A stretch of 7,854 bases of DNA, from NCBI GenBank assembly GCA_016934645.1, contig JAFGSL010000121.1, positions 1 through 7,854 on the forward strand. The letters are read 5' to 3'. The number at the start of each line of letters is the position of its first letter. Position 1 is the first letter of the stretch. Source of the stretch: Anaerolineae bacterium. GTDB taxonomy: Bacteria > Chloroflexota > Anaerolineae > B4-G1 > SLSP01. Under the pieces are notes generated by a model, which saw nothing but the letters and a program-made list of their open reading frames with translations, searched no databases and was not told the origin of the DNA. Below are positions 1 to 6,840 of this stretch, piece after piece. Both the position numbers and the translations under genes were made by a program.

Positions 1-1374
1 CAGAGCTTCAAGCGAAACCCGCTGAAGCTGCTGCGCTAGTGCATCTACTGAATCGGGATCTGGCACGGCAACCGTCGCCAATTCATCAAACTCACACATC
101 ACGGGGATACGCGTGACCTCAAACAGCACCTGCCCGCTTTCCGTCGTCACGGTGCGCAGCCACTCGCGGCGCCGCGCGCGGGCTGCGCGCAGACTCACCT
201 GGATGACGCCCGGCTCGTCACTTCGCGCGAGATCGACGTACACACCTACGCTTGCTCCGTGCTTTTCGTACCACTCGTCTAGCCCGTAAACGTATCGACC
301 GCTACGTACAACCCAACCAGGGAAAGTCTGCTTGGTATTCCCATCTATGAATGTAAAGCGGATGCGGTCGGTCACCCGCGCGGTGGGGAAAAGTTGTGCC
401 ACACGCGGCGACAACGGCAGCGTGCCGCTGCGCCAGTGTGGATAAGTTAGCACCACCGTCACCGTATCAGCCGGCGGGGCAGCATTCTGAATATCCGACC
501 ACTCGTCGTCAATCTGGGCCTCCAACGCCAGCATCGTCTCATCCAGCAGAATGCGGTTGTAGGGAATGGGCATATAGCGCAGCGGTTGTGGCACTTCGAG
601 CACACCTTGCGGCTCCATCTGCCGGAGATACCACAGTGCATATCCCGCTGGCCCTACTTCATCAAAACGCCGGTCGTGTAACAAGGCGTATTCGAGTGAG
701 AAAAGCTGCAAAGGCTCTGAGATCTCTGCCGGAACCTCCATTTCAGCGAGCAATTCCTTCGTCAGCAATGGACCACCACTTGCCATATCCAATAATGCCT
801 CGGCAATATTCAACTGCCCAGCCGGCATCTCCATCACTAAATCGCGCAGGAACCACTGGTCCCCCACGCTAAGGAATTGCACATTTTTCTCCAATGCAGA
901 ACGTAGCGCCGTCTTGATCTTTTCCCCATGATGGTCATAGATCTCATCCGGGTCCACATTCTTGGATGGTAGATAGGTCGCCTGGTTCAGTGGATGATCT
1001 TGCGTCAATTCTGCTGTAAACTCACGCACAGTACCACTTTCCATACGCACTTTGATAACGGAGAACGCGTCGTACTCAGGATTGTGTCCGGGTCGCACTT
1101 CAACCACTTCACCTAGAATGTTATTCAAGTGAGGGAAAATGACCTTTTCACCGACGGTGTAGCTGTCTCCGGGACGATAGATGCTGCCTTGCGCCAAGGT
1201 TTCCTCAATCAACGCCACCATCTGGTGGTGACGCGCACGGATGACCTCCTGCGCTAACTGGTCGATAGTTTGGGGACGCTCCGACTCGACAAGGAAATTA
1301 GTGATATGCTCCAGATCATTGGGTAAGACGGAGAACTGCTCCCAGTATTGGTCATTCTGCACGGTACTACTCAT
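1..1374 (-). CDS. Uncharacterised large protein, N-terminal 458 residues (runs off left edge)
   Basis: An uninterrupted reading frame of exactly 458 codons starts at the ATG at 1374-1372 and is still open at base 1, so the C-terminus is missing. The start is supported by a purine-rich GAGAGG just upstream and by the strong promoter at 1416-1444. I do not recognise a named family. Residues about 36-62 look like a helix-turn-helix-sized helical segment. Residues 66-125 are beta-rich (VGEKVIFPHLNNILGEVVEV, then an EFTAEL strand). Residues 160-215 are again helical with LLDMASGGPLLTKELLAEM. Residues 305-400 form another beta-rich block containing FPGWVV and YVYGLDEWYEKHG, followed by a very basic stretch (RAARARRREW, about 396-405). 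There is no signal peptide or membrane segment, so it is probably cytoplasmic. Alternating helical and small beta modules plus the basic patch hint at nucleic-acid binding, but that is inference. Similar proteins are, to my recollection, common in Chloroflexota and lack assigned function. Confidence 0.85.
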   Translation of the reverse strand, partial: MSSTVQNDQYWEQFSVLPNDLEHITNFLVESERPQTIDQLAQEVIRARHHQMVALIEETLAQGSIYRPGDSYTVGEKVIFPHLNNILGEVVEVRPGHNPEYDAFSVIKVRMESGTVREFTAELTQDHPLNQATYLPSKNVDPDEIYDHHGEKIKTALRSALEKNVQFLSVGDQWFLRDLVMEMPAGQLNIAEALLDMASGGPLLTKELLAEMEVPAEISEPLQLFSLEYALLHDRRFDEVGPAGYALWYLRQMEPQGVLEVPQPLRYMPIPYNRILLDETMLALEAQIDDEWSDIQNAAPPADTVTVVLTYPHWRSGTLPLSPRVAQLFPTARVTDRIRFTFIDGNTKQTFPGWVVRSGRYVYGLDEWYEKHGASVGVYVDLARSDEPGVIQVSLRAARARRREWLRTVTTESGQVLFEVTRIPVMCEFDELATVAVPDPDSVDALAQQLQRVSLEAL

Positions 1375-1415
1375 ACACCTCTCGATTCCTGTATGCTGAC
1401 TGTAAAAACGTTTAG

Positions 1416-1444
1416 ATTATACCAGGAATACAAGGGATTGACAA
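1416..1444 (-). promoter_or_regulatory. Sigma-70 type promoter for the left-edge gene
   Basis: Read on the minus strand, a TTGTCA -35 box (1444-1439) is followed by a 17-base spacer and a perfect TATAAT -10 box (1421-1416). TGG precedes the -10, giving an extended -10 (TGn) motif. Transcription would start near 1409, leaving a leader of about 35 bases before the ATG at 1374. The -35 overlaps a plus-strand TTGACA (1438-1443), so a divergent promoter toward the DUF2007 gene may share this spot. No good plus-strand -10 is visible at 16-18 bases. Confidence 0.85.
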
Positions 1445-1478
1445 ATATATGTTTTTAACGAAACTATGCACGTAGAAC

Positions 1479-1537
1479 CTATCCGAAAATTCACCGGCGA
1501 TGCACCAGAAACGCTCGCAGGTGCAATTTTCGGCTAG
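1479..1537. repeat. Long imperfect hairpin in the divergent intergenic region
   Basis: The arm at 1483-1495 (CCGAAAATTCACC) pairs with 1520-1533 (GGTGCAATTTTCGG) with one bulged C. After one mismatch, CTA/TAG adds three more pairs at 1479-1481 and 1535-1537. The loop is 24 bases. No T-run follows on either strand, so it is not a classical terminator. It lies in the likely leader of the DUF2007-trmFO unit. It could be a regulatory RNA fold, a protein-binding site or the remnant of a small inverted-repeat element; the sequence does not decide. Confidence 0.55.
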
Positions 1538-1573
1538 AGTCGTAATCGCTCATGCATTCTTGTGAAGGTTTAA

Positions 1574-1590
1574 GCGAACCTCCGGTTCGC
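1574..1590 (+). promoter_or_regulatory. Perfect 7-bp hairpin upstream of the DUF2007 gene
   Basis: GCGAACC (1574-1580) and GGTTCGC (1584-1590) are perfect complements around a TCC loop, 23 bases upstream of the ribosome binding site AGGAGG (1613-1618). It could be a small operator or an mRNA-stabilising leader hairpin. The rest of 1375-1627 holds only the promoter and the hairpin described separately; I see no further gene there. Confidence 0.45.
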
Positions 1591-1627
1591 ACACTTTCGC
1601 AAGGATCACCACAGGAGGGGCAGGACT

Positions 1628-1909
1628 ATGGCGCAAAAGGAAAAGCGAACCGGATTGGTCACGGTCTATGTTGCACAGGGGATATTGCGCGCCATGGTCG
1701 TGCGCGGCGCACTGGAGACCGCCGGCATTCCGGTCATCCTCACTTACGAATCGGTGGGACCGGTGATCGGGCTAACCGTAGACGGCATTGGGCGGGTTGA
1801 AGTGCGCGTGCCGCTGGAATGGGAAGCCGAAGCACGGGATTTGCTCGACGCACAACCGCGCACTGGGGAGGTCTATACCATCCTAGAGAATGACGAAGCA
1901 GATGACTGA
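1628..1909 (+). CDS. DUF2007-family small protein (putative signal-transducing protein)
   Basis: This 93-residue protein starts at the ATG at 1628, nine bases after a strong AGGAGG site. The segment [20 protein letters not shown] (residues 10-29), then an [13 protein letters not shown] strand (32-44), [15 protein letters not shown] (48-62) and a helix [12 protein letters not shown] (64-75) follow the usual pattern of the DUF2007 fold. That is a small ferredoxin-like domain with a gene-duplicate 'transfers across an interface' strand pattern, often found alone or fused to zinc ribbons. Its biochemical role is unknown; the family name 'signal transducing' comes from PII-like similarity. The C-terminal tail is acidic (ENDEADD). 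No membrane segment is present. Its last 20 bases overlap the start of trmFO, so the two are almost certainly one transcript and possibly coupled in translation. A function linked to tRNA modification is only a guess from that linkage. Confidence 0.85.
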   Translation: MAQKEKRTGLVTVYVAQGILRAMVVRGALETAGIPVILTYESVGPVIGLTVDGIGRVEVRVPLEWEAEARDLLDAQPRTGEVYTILENDEADD

Positions 1910-3242
1910 ATTTATCACTATTATCGGCGGCGGGCTTGCCGGAAGCGAGGCAGCCTGGCAAATTGCCTGCCGCGAATTCCCCGTGCGGCTGTACGAAATG
2001 CGACCGCACACTGCTACTCCCGTACATACCGGCGATTCCCTCGCCGAACTGGTGTGCTCGAATTCGCTAGGGTCTGATCTGCCAGACCGCGCACCAGGGC
2101 TCCTCAAGGCGGAACTCCGCCAGCTTGGGTCGCTGCTCATTGCGGTTGCCGATGAACAACGCGTTCCGGCAGGCAGCGCCCTCGCGGTGGATAGGGAAGG
2201 CTTCGCAGCCGAAGTTACGCGCCGCATCGTGGCCCATCCACGCATCATCCTCATCCGCGAGGAGTTGACAACACTACCGGAAGGTCTGGCGATCATCGCC
2301 AGCGGCCCCCTCACAGCAGACCAACTCGCGTCCGCCATCCGCGAATATACAGGCAGCGCTGCGCTCGCCTTCTACGACGCCATCGCCCCCATTGTCGAGG
2401 TCGACTCCATCAACTTTGACATCGCCTTCCGCGCCTCACGCTACGGCCGGGGTGAATCTGACGATGGTGCGAAACAAGGTGACTATATCAACTGCCCGAT
2501 GAACGAGGAAGAGTACAATCGTTTTGTCACCGCCTTGCTCAACGCAGAACGCATCGCTTTGCGCGATTTTGAGCAAAACGACCCGCATTTCTTCGAGGCG
2601 TGTCTGCCGGTCGAAGTACTGGCTGGGCGCGGTCCACAGGCATTGGCTTTCGGACCATTGCGTCCCATCGGGTTGCGCGATCCGCGCACCGGGCGGCGAC
2701 CGTACGCCGTCGTTCAACTGCGGCAGGACGACGCTGCCGCCACGCTTTACAACTTGGTCGGTTTCCAGACCAATCTCAAGTACGGCGAGCAAGAGCGCGT
2801 CTTACACCTCATCCCCGGCCTGGAAAACGCACGCTTCGTGCGCTACGGTTCGATGCACCGCAACACGTATCTTAATGCGCCAGCCTTGCTGGCCCCCACA
2901 CTCCAAATGAAAACTCGAACGGATTTGTTTTTCGCCGGGCAGATTGCCGGTCTAGAAGGCTACGCGGGGAACATTGCCGGAGGATGGTTGGCCGGGGTAA
3001 ATGTAGCGCGTCTGGAGCGCGGGCGACCTTTGCTCACGCTCCCGCCAGACACGATGATCGGCGCGCTGATGCACTACATCACGCACGCCGATCCCACTAC
3101 ATTCCAACCGATGAAAGCCAATTTCGGCTTGATGCCACCACTCGAAACGCGCATACGGGGAAAACGCGCACGCGGTGCAGCCTACGCCGAACGCGCGTTG
3201 GCCAGCCTGGATCGGTGGATCGAGGAACACCAGCCGCTCTAG
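1890..3242 (+). CDS. trmFO: TrmFO, FAD/folate-dependent tRNA (uracil-54-C5) methyltransferase
   Basis: The enzyme methylates U54 in the tRNA T-loop, taking the carbon from 5,10-methylenetetrahydrofolate and electrons from FAD rather than using S-adenosylmethionine. The 450-residue length is typical. The N-terminal dinucleotide-binding motif is [13 protein letters not shown] (residues 11-23). The family signature around MRP...[11 protein letters not shown] (37-63) carries Cys56. YINCPM (199-204) and [10 protein letters not shown] (234-243) carry Cys202 and Cys238. Cys56 and Cys238 match the two functional cysteines known from TrmFO (Bacillus C53 and C226). The C-terminal FAD motif GQIAGLEGY...GG lies at about 350-365, and [19 protein letters not shown] is the usual tail block. 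A short insertion (GESDDGAKQ) sits before the YINCP motif. Two starts are possible: 1890 (20-base overlap with the upstream gene) or 1902 (8-base ATGACTGA overlap, 446 residues). Neither has a clear ribosome binding site, which favours coupling to the upstream gene. Confusion with GidA/MnmG is excluded by length and signature. Confidence 0.96.
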   Translation: MTKQMTEFITIIGGGLAGSEAAWQIACREFPVRLYEMRPHTATPVHTGDSLAELVCSNSLGSDLPDRAPGLLKAELRQLGSLLIAVADEQRVPAGSALAVDREGFAAEVTRRIVAHPRIILIREELTTLPEGLAIIASGPLTADQLASAIREYTGSAALAFYDAIAPIVEVDSINFDIAFRASRYGRGESDDGAKQGDYINCPMNEEEYNRFVTALLNAERIALRDFEQNDPHFFEACLPVEVLAGRGPQALAFGPLRPIGLRDPRTGRRPYAVVQLRQDDAAATLYNLVGFQTNLKYGEQERVLHLIPGLENARFVRYGSMHRNTYLNAPALLAPTLQMKTRTDLFFAGQIAGLEGYAGNIAGGWLAGVNVARLERGRPLLTLPPDTMIGALMHYITHADPTTFQPMKANFGLMPPLETRIRGKRARGAAYAERALASLDRWIEEHQPL

Positions 3243-3273
3243 TCGCAAAATTCCTTCCCAGATAATGAGGCTA

Positions 3274-3330
3274 GGAGGGAATCGCCAGATCCCCGGCTAT
3301 GCGCAGGGGTCGGGGATCTGGCGATCTCCT
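3274..3330. terminator. Candidate bidirectional terminator between converging trmFO and htrA
   Basis: A perfect 15-bp inverted repeat, ATCGCCAGATCCCCG (3281-3295) and its complement (3311-3325), surrounds a 15-base loop. AGGAG (about 3273-3277) and CTCCT (3326-3330) can extend the stem around a 3-base bulge. It sits between the 3' ends of two genes facing each other, where a shared terminator is expected. There is no T-run on either side, so it may work as a stable 3' end or with Rho rather than as a textbook intrinsic terminator. Confidence 0.6.
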
Positions 3331-3353
3331 TGAAGCTGCAAACTAGGGAGGGA

Positions 3354-4529
3354 TTATGGACGCTCGCCCAATGTCACCGGCAGCGTTATTTCCTCGTTAT
3401 CGCGCAACACCGTGACCTGGATGGTCTCCCCAGGGGCAGTGTTGGTCTCCAGGTAGGCGATCAACTTGCTGGGGCTGGTGATCGCAACACCGTCAATCGC
3501 CACAATCGTATCGCCACCGACCATAATGGTCCCATACGGCGTGTTAACACTGCGGTCGCCGCCCCGTAACCCGGCCTCGGCGGCTGGCATGCCCGGCTCC
3601 ACCCCCAAAATAAGTACCCCATGTTCAGGGACTTCAACTCCCAGTTCTGCGAAAGAGGCCTGCAATTGCTGGCTCAAACTGACGGGGAAGAAGCGCACAC
3701 CCATCCACGAGTGTCGATAACGCCCCTTACTGATCAGTTCAGGCACGACGCGCTTCACAGTATTGGCCGGGATGGCAAATCCGATGCCGGCGTTTGCCTG
3801 GCTCGGGCTGACGATTTGCGCGTTCACGCCGATGATTTGCCCTTGCAGATCAAGCAATGGACCACCAGAGTTACCAGGATTGATGGCTGCGTCCGTCTGG
3901 ATAGCCTCGCCGATGTAACGCCCGTCGGGGCTCTCAATCACGCGGCCCAGGCTACTGATGACGCCGAAAGTCACCGTTTGGTCCAGGCCAAAGGGGTTGC
4001 CAATTGCTACCACAAACTGCCCGACACGGATGTCGCCCGAGTTGCCCAGAGATATGGGATGCAGCGGATAGTCGCCAGCGTCAATCTCGATGACGGCTAA
4101 GTCATACGTGGAGTCTGAACCGATGACGGTTCCGGTGAAAGCGACACCGTCGGCAAACGTGACCTGGATATCTTGAGCGTTCTCAATTACATGATAGTTG
4201 GTGACGATGTGTCCCTCCGTGTCATAGACAAAACCAGAACCGCTGCCCTCGCTGGGAACAGCCTCAAAGAAGAAGTCATAGCCAACGGAGGTGATGGAGA
4301 TGTTCACAACCGCATCGCCCACCGCAGCGTAAACCGCTTCCACCTGCGTCTCCAATTCTGTGATCGCATCGCCTGATGGAACGACGATCCATGGCGTTGG
4401 TGGAGCGGAAGTGGTAGCCTCGACAGGCGGCGTCGCTGCGGGCGGGGTCAACGTCTGCAAAGCAAGGCAGCCAAGTGAAGTCGCGAGCAACAATAGGACA
4501 CTGAGAAATACATAAAGCTTTCGTCTCAT
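3354..4529 (-). CDS. htrA: HtrA/Deg-family serine protease with PDZ domain, membrane-anchored
   Basis: A 391-residue envelope protease that degrades misfolded proteins. The N-terminus MRRK followed by a hydrophobic stretch (5-24) is a signal peptide or anchor. Cys21 could be lipidated, but SLGC is a poor lipobox, so an uncleaved anchor is equally likely. A Thr/Pro-rich linker follows (about 26-46). The trypsin-like domain shows the full triad: His113 in TNYHV, Asp143 in STYDLAV and Ser221 in NPGNSGGPL. One PDZ domain covers about 277-387, with GVEPGMPAAEAGLRGGD and the GGDTIVAIDG strand. One PDZ domain and a single anchor are usual outside Proteobacteria. I chose the ATG at 4529 because GGGAGGA lies directly upstream. 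A longer in-frame start at 4601 would translate the heptamer repeat tract and even the ribosome binding site, so I reject it. It is last in the chaperone cluster, after the stress-family gene. Confidence 0.95.
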   Translation of the reverse strand: MRRKLYVFLSVLLLLATSLGCLALQTLTPPAATPPVEATTSAPPTPWIVVPSGDAITELETQVEAVYAAVGDAVVNISITSVGYDFFFEAVPSEGSGSGFVYDTEGHIVTNYHVIENAQDIQVTFADGVAFTGTVIGSDSTYDLAVIEIDAGDYPLHPISLGNSGDIRVGQFVVAIGNPFGLDQTVTFGVISSLGRVIESPDGRYIGEAIQTDAAINPGNSGGPLLDLQGQIIGVNAQIVSPSQANAGIGFAIPANTVKRVVPELISKGRYRHSWMGVRFFPVSLSQQLQASFAELGVEVPEHGVLILGVEPGMPAAEAGLRGGDRSVNTPYGTIMVGGDTIVAIDGVAITSPSKLIAYLETNTAPGETIQVTVLRDNEEITLPVTLGERP

Positions 4530-4547
4530 AGCTCCTCCCATAAATGC

Positions 4548-4659
4548 GGATTGGGGATTCGGGATTAGGGACTTGGAATCAGATAGCCTATCTAGTCCCA
4601 AGTCTCCAATCCTCTGTTACTAATCCCTAGTTACCAGTCCCTAGTCCCCAATCCCTACC
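4548..4659. repeat. Sixteen in-phase heptanucleotide repeats, inverted about the centre
   Basis: The 112 bases split without remainder into 7-mers. Left units are GGATTGG, GGATTCG, GGATTAG, GGACTTG and GAATCAG. After a switch at ATAGCCT/ATCTAGT, the right units are of the complementary type: CCCAAGT, CTCCAAT, CCTCTGT, TACTAAT, CCCTAGT, TACCAGT, CCCTAGT, CCCCAAT, CCCTACC. On the minus strand the right half reads as degenerate GGGAYTR. The two halves can pair: GACTTGG (4572-4578) with CCAAGTC, and AGATAG with CTATCT near the centre. It fills nearly all of the gap between the usp stop and the htrA ribosome binding site. It resembles the short tandemly repeated heptamer sequences known from cyanobacteria. 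Confidence 0.8.
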
Positions 4660-4661
4660 TC

Positions 4662-5081
4662 TCACGGCACCAGGAAAACCGGACAACGCGCGTAGTGCAG
4701 CACCTCGGTGCTGACGTCGCCCAGAAGAATGTCGGTTACATTGGACGGTCCGCGCGTCCCCAGAACGATCAGCGACGCCTTCTCGTCCTGCGCCGTCTCC
4801 AAGATTATCTTGGCCGGGGACCCCGCTTGGATGACCCCCACCGCTGAAATGCCGGCTTTCTGGAGATGCTCGACCGTATCATTGACCACCTCCTGCGCCA
4901 CCGCTTCCAATTGCTGCAACAACAAGTCGTATCCCTGCGTTGCCAGATAACGCTCCGGCGGCTGGTAGACGTGCAAGACGACCACTTCGGCGCTCTCCGT
5001 CCGCGCGATGTGTTCCAGATACAGCAATGCACGTTCCGCAGCGGGTGTCGCATTATGCGCAAAGAGTATTCGTCTGAACAT
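4662..5081 (-). CDS. Universal stress protein (UspA) family, single domain
   Basis: 139 residues, the normal size of a one-domain Usp. It starts at the ATG at 5081 behind a perfect AGGAGGG site (5088-5094). The fold order is typical: first strand RRILFAH, helix PAAERALLYLEHIAR, strand AEVVVLHVYQP, a long central helix (about 52-76), strand VGVIQAGSPAKIILETA, LIVLGTRG, and the closing strand CPVFLVP. The nucleotide loop G-x2-G-x9-G is present (Gly108, Gly111, Gly121). However, Asp122 replaces the usual Ser/Thr after the last glycine, and the first strand ends in His9-Asn10 where ATP-binding members such as MJ0577 have an aspartate. It may therefore bind nucleotide weakly or not at all (inference). 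The gene lies 56 bases downstream of dnaJ and 132 bases upstream of htrA on the same strand, consistent with a stress-response role. Confidence 0.92.
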   Translation of the reverse strand: MFRRILFAHNATPAAERALLYLEHIARTESAEVVVLHVYQPPERYLATQGYDLLLQQLEAVAQEVVNDTVEHLQKAGISAVGVIQAGSPAKIILETAQDEKASLIVLGTRGPSNVTDILLGDVSTEVLHYARCPVFLVP

Positions 5082-5100
5082 TGTAATCCCTCCTATTAAG

Positions 5101-5128
5101 TAGTCAGGTAGTCATTAGTCTGATAGTC
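5101..5128. repeat. Short array of four TAGTC repeats between dnaJ and usp
   Basis: TAGTC occurs at 5101-5105, 5109-5113, 5116-5120 and 5124-5128, a period of 8, 7 and 8 bases. On the minus strand these read as GACTA. The same GACTA core appears in units of the larger heptamer tract at 4548-4659, so this may be a short or decayed relative. It lies just upstream of the usp ribosome binding site. Confidence 0.6.
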
Positions 5129-5137
5129 GGGTCAAGA

Positions 5138-6097
5138 CTACACGCTGGAGTGCAGAGTACGTAATTGCTCAAACAACTCGCGTTCCTGCGCTGTAAGCTG
5201 CGCGGGCAGCTCGACCTCTACCACGGCGTATAAATCACCCCGTTCTTTAGGCCGGTTCAAAACAGGCATTCCCTTTCCACGCAGGCGAAACTTGGCACCG
5301 TTCTGCGTCTCGGAAGGAATGCGCAGCATAACCGAGCGGCCGCCAGGCGTAGGTACAGCGATTTCGCCACCCAAGATAGCCGTGTACAAATCTAGTGGGA
5401 CGACCGTCTCCAGGTCTTCGCCGTGCCGTTGGAACTGGGCGTGAGGCAAGACTTCGATATGCAGAAACAGGTCGCCTGCCGGGCCGCCTGCCGGACCGGG
5501 CGCGCCCTTGCCCGCGACGCGAACACGCGTTCCGGTATCTGAGCCCGCCGGGATGTTAACCTCGATGCGTTGATTGCCAATTTGCAAAATGCGTGATGTA
5601 CCCCGGTATGCTTCATCCAGGGTGATCTCCACCGGCTGCTCGTAATCCTGGCCACGGCGCGGACGCTGTTGTCGCCTCCCCGCACCGCCACCAAATAGAT
5701 CGCCGTAGCCAGCGCCGCCACCACCGAAAAGTTGCTGGAAGAAGTCCGAAAACGGGCTGTCCTGCCCAAACAGATCGCCGATATCCCTGGTCGTGTAATG
5801 TTGGCCAGGTTGACCGCCTGCGCCAGACCATTGTCGCCAAAAGTCATCGGGTCGTCCGCCACCTTGCTGGAACGTTTTGTACTCACTACCGAACTGGTCG
5901 TACAGCTTGCGCTTTTCTGGGTCAGAGAGCACCTCGTAGGCCTCGTTGAGTTCCTTGAACTTCTCTTCCGCCGATTTATCACCGGGATTCATATCCGGGT
6001 GATACTTGCGCGCCAGCTTGCGGTAAGCATTTTTAACGTCCTTCTCACTCGCGTTTTTGGGAACTCCTAAAACATTATAATAATCCTTATACTCCAT
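5138..6097 (-). CDS. dnaJ: Class II DnaJ / CbpA-like Hsp40 co-chaperone
   Basis: An Hsp40 partner that delivers substrates to DnaK and stimulates its ATPase. The 319-residue protein starts with a J-domain (about 1-70) carrying the essential HPD at 33-35 and the QFG end of helix IV. A Gly/Phe-rich region follows (about 78-140, including the [18 protein letters not shown] block), then a basic RRQQRPRR patch. Two C-terminal beta domains follow, roughly CTD I at 152-228 and CTD II at 229-300. No CxxCxGxG zinc-finger repeats are present, so this is the class II (CbpA-like) type rather than full-length DnaJ, which is about 370-380 residues. GGGGAGGA is placed well upstream of the ATG at 6097. The gap to grpE is only 21 bases, so the two form an operon. 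Whether the genome has a second, zinc-containing DnaJ cannot be seen here. Confidence 0.95.
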   Translation of the reverse strand: MEYKDYYNVLGVPKNASEKDVKNAYRKLARKYHPDMNPGDKSAEEKFKELNEAYEVLSDPEKRKLYDQFGSEYKTFQQGGGRPDDFWRQWSGAGGQPGQHYTTRDIGDLFGQDSPFSDFFQQLFGGGGAGYGDLFGGGAGRRQQRPRRGQDYEQPVEITLDEAYRGTSRILQIGNQRIEVNIPAGSDTGTRVRVAGKGAPGPAGGPAGDLFLHIEVLPHAQFQRHGEDLETVVPLDLYTAILGGEIAVPTPGGRSVMLRIPSETQNGAKFRLRGKGMPVLNRPKERGDLYAVVEVELPAQLTAQERELFEQLRTLHSSV

Positions 6098-6118
6098 ACC
6101 ACTTCCTCCCCGTACGGT

Positions 6119-6766
6119 TTAGCGTTTGGCGACAACCACCCGCGCCGGGCGGAGTATCTGCTCCCCCATGCGATACCCCTTCTGTTCTTCGTCGATGACC
6201 AACATCTCCTCGCGTTGTCCATCTACAGCAGGGATCATCGCGATGGCGTCGTGCAGCAGTGGATCGAACGGCTTGCCCACCGCATCCATCGCTTCGACAC
6301 CTTCGAGGCGTAGTAGCTTCAGAAATTCATCGTATGCGACTTTGACGCTTTGATGATAGGGATCGTCCGGTCGCAGATGCGCAACAATCCTTTCCAGGTT
6401 GTCCAGCACGGTGAGAAAAGCCACCAGTAAGCGCTTTCGTTCCGCCGTAATCTGCTCTTCGGCAAGACGCTGCTGGCGTTTACGGTAATTATCCATCTCG
6501 GCACGCAGTCGTAGTGCCATATCGCGCCAATCCACCACCTCTTTAGAGACCTCTGAAGAGGCCTCTTCGGATGCTGTCACATCCGGTTCTGAAAGCGATT
6601 GTGCTTCCGATGGATTCATTTTTTCAGAGGCAGCCGCACCGGCACGATTGCTTGTGTCTACCCGCCCCGTGTCCGCACGGCCTGTGTCCGCACGGTCTGT
6701 GTCCGCACGGTCGCGCTTGCCGGACCGTCGCACCGGAATATGTTGTACTCTTTTAGATATTGTCAT
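6119..6766 (-). CDS. grpE: GrpE, nucleotide exchange factor of DnaK
   Basis: A cytoplasmic dimer that releases ADP from DnaK. The 215-residue protein has a basic, disordered N-terminus with a repeated RADTG/RADTD pattern (20-39) and an acidic Ser/Glu-rich segment (47-77). The long coiled-coil helix runs from about 78 to 130 and contains MDNYRKRQQRL and LLVAFLTVLDNLERI. The C-terminal beta-wing (about 155-215) carries the signature FDPLLHDAI (167-175), GYRMGEQILRPARV and a VVAKR end. I chose the ATG at 6766, with AGGA (6776-6773) six bases upstream. A TTG two codons earlier at 6772 is possible but less likely. It is the first gene of the grpE-dnaJ unit: a terminator at 6902-6929 separates it from dnaK, and a palindrome lies upstream at 6841-6862. 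Confidence 0.95.
   Translation of the reverse strand: MTISKRVQHIPVRRSGKRDRADTDRADTGRADTGRVDTSNRAGAAASEKMNPSEAQSLSEPDVTASEEASSEVSKEVVDWRDMALRLRAEMDNYRKRQQRLAEEQITAERKRLLVAFLTVLDNLERIVAHLRPDDPYHQSVKVAYDEFLKLLRLEGVEAMDAVGKPFDPLLHDAIAMIPAVDGQREEMLVIDEEQKGYRMGEQILRPARVVVAKR
6653..6712. repeat. 15-bp minisatellite inside grpE (four units)
   Basis: Four tandem 15-base units at 6653-6667, 6668-6682, 6683-6697 and 6698-6712. The last two are identical (tgtgtccgcacggtc), the second differs at two bases, and the first is more diverged. They encode the pentapeptide series RADTD-RADTG-RADTG-RVDTS in the disordered N-terminus of GrpE. The period is a multiple of three, so copy-number change keeps the frame. 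Confidence 0.88.
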
Positions 6767-6840
6767 AGCCAATCCTATAGTAAACCCAAGTTGCTACCTT
6801 GTGACGAGAGTAGAGAAAGAGGGCAGGTTTTCCCTTCCCA

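Noticed and set aside
396..872. Plus-strand open frame of 158 codons
   Set aside because: It lies wholly inside the minus-strand left-edge gene, has no ribosome binding site and shows low-complexity composition typical of an antisense frame.
1574..1590. GGTTCGC hairpin resembling a tRNA T-arm
   Set aside because: No acceptor, D or anticodon stems can be assembled around it, and the loop is only three bases.
1890..3242. MnmG/GidA as an alternative identity
   Set aside because: The protein is about 450 residues and carries the TrmFO-specific ELVCSNS and ANFGLMPPL blocks, while MnmG is about 620 residues.
4530..4601. A longer htrA start at 4601 giving a 24-residue N-terminal extension
   Set aside because: The extension would be translated from the heptamer repeat tract and across the GGGAGGA ribosome binding site. 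The signal/anchor sequence begins naturally at MRRK (4529).
4548..4659. CRISPR-like repeat array
   Set aside because: The repeats are contiguous 7-mers without spacers, and no cas gene is present.
5138..6097. Possible truncated DnaJ that lost its zinc finger
   Set aside because: The G/F region leads smoothly into complete C-terminal domains and the length fits class II Hsp40 proteins, so it is a normal CbpA-like protein and not a damaged gene.
6767..6772. TTG start for grpE two codons upstream
   Set aside because: The ATG at 6766 has an AGGA at suitable distance; the TTG would lie almost on top of that site.
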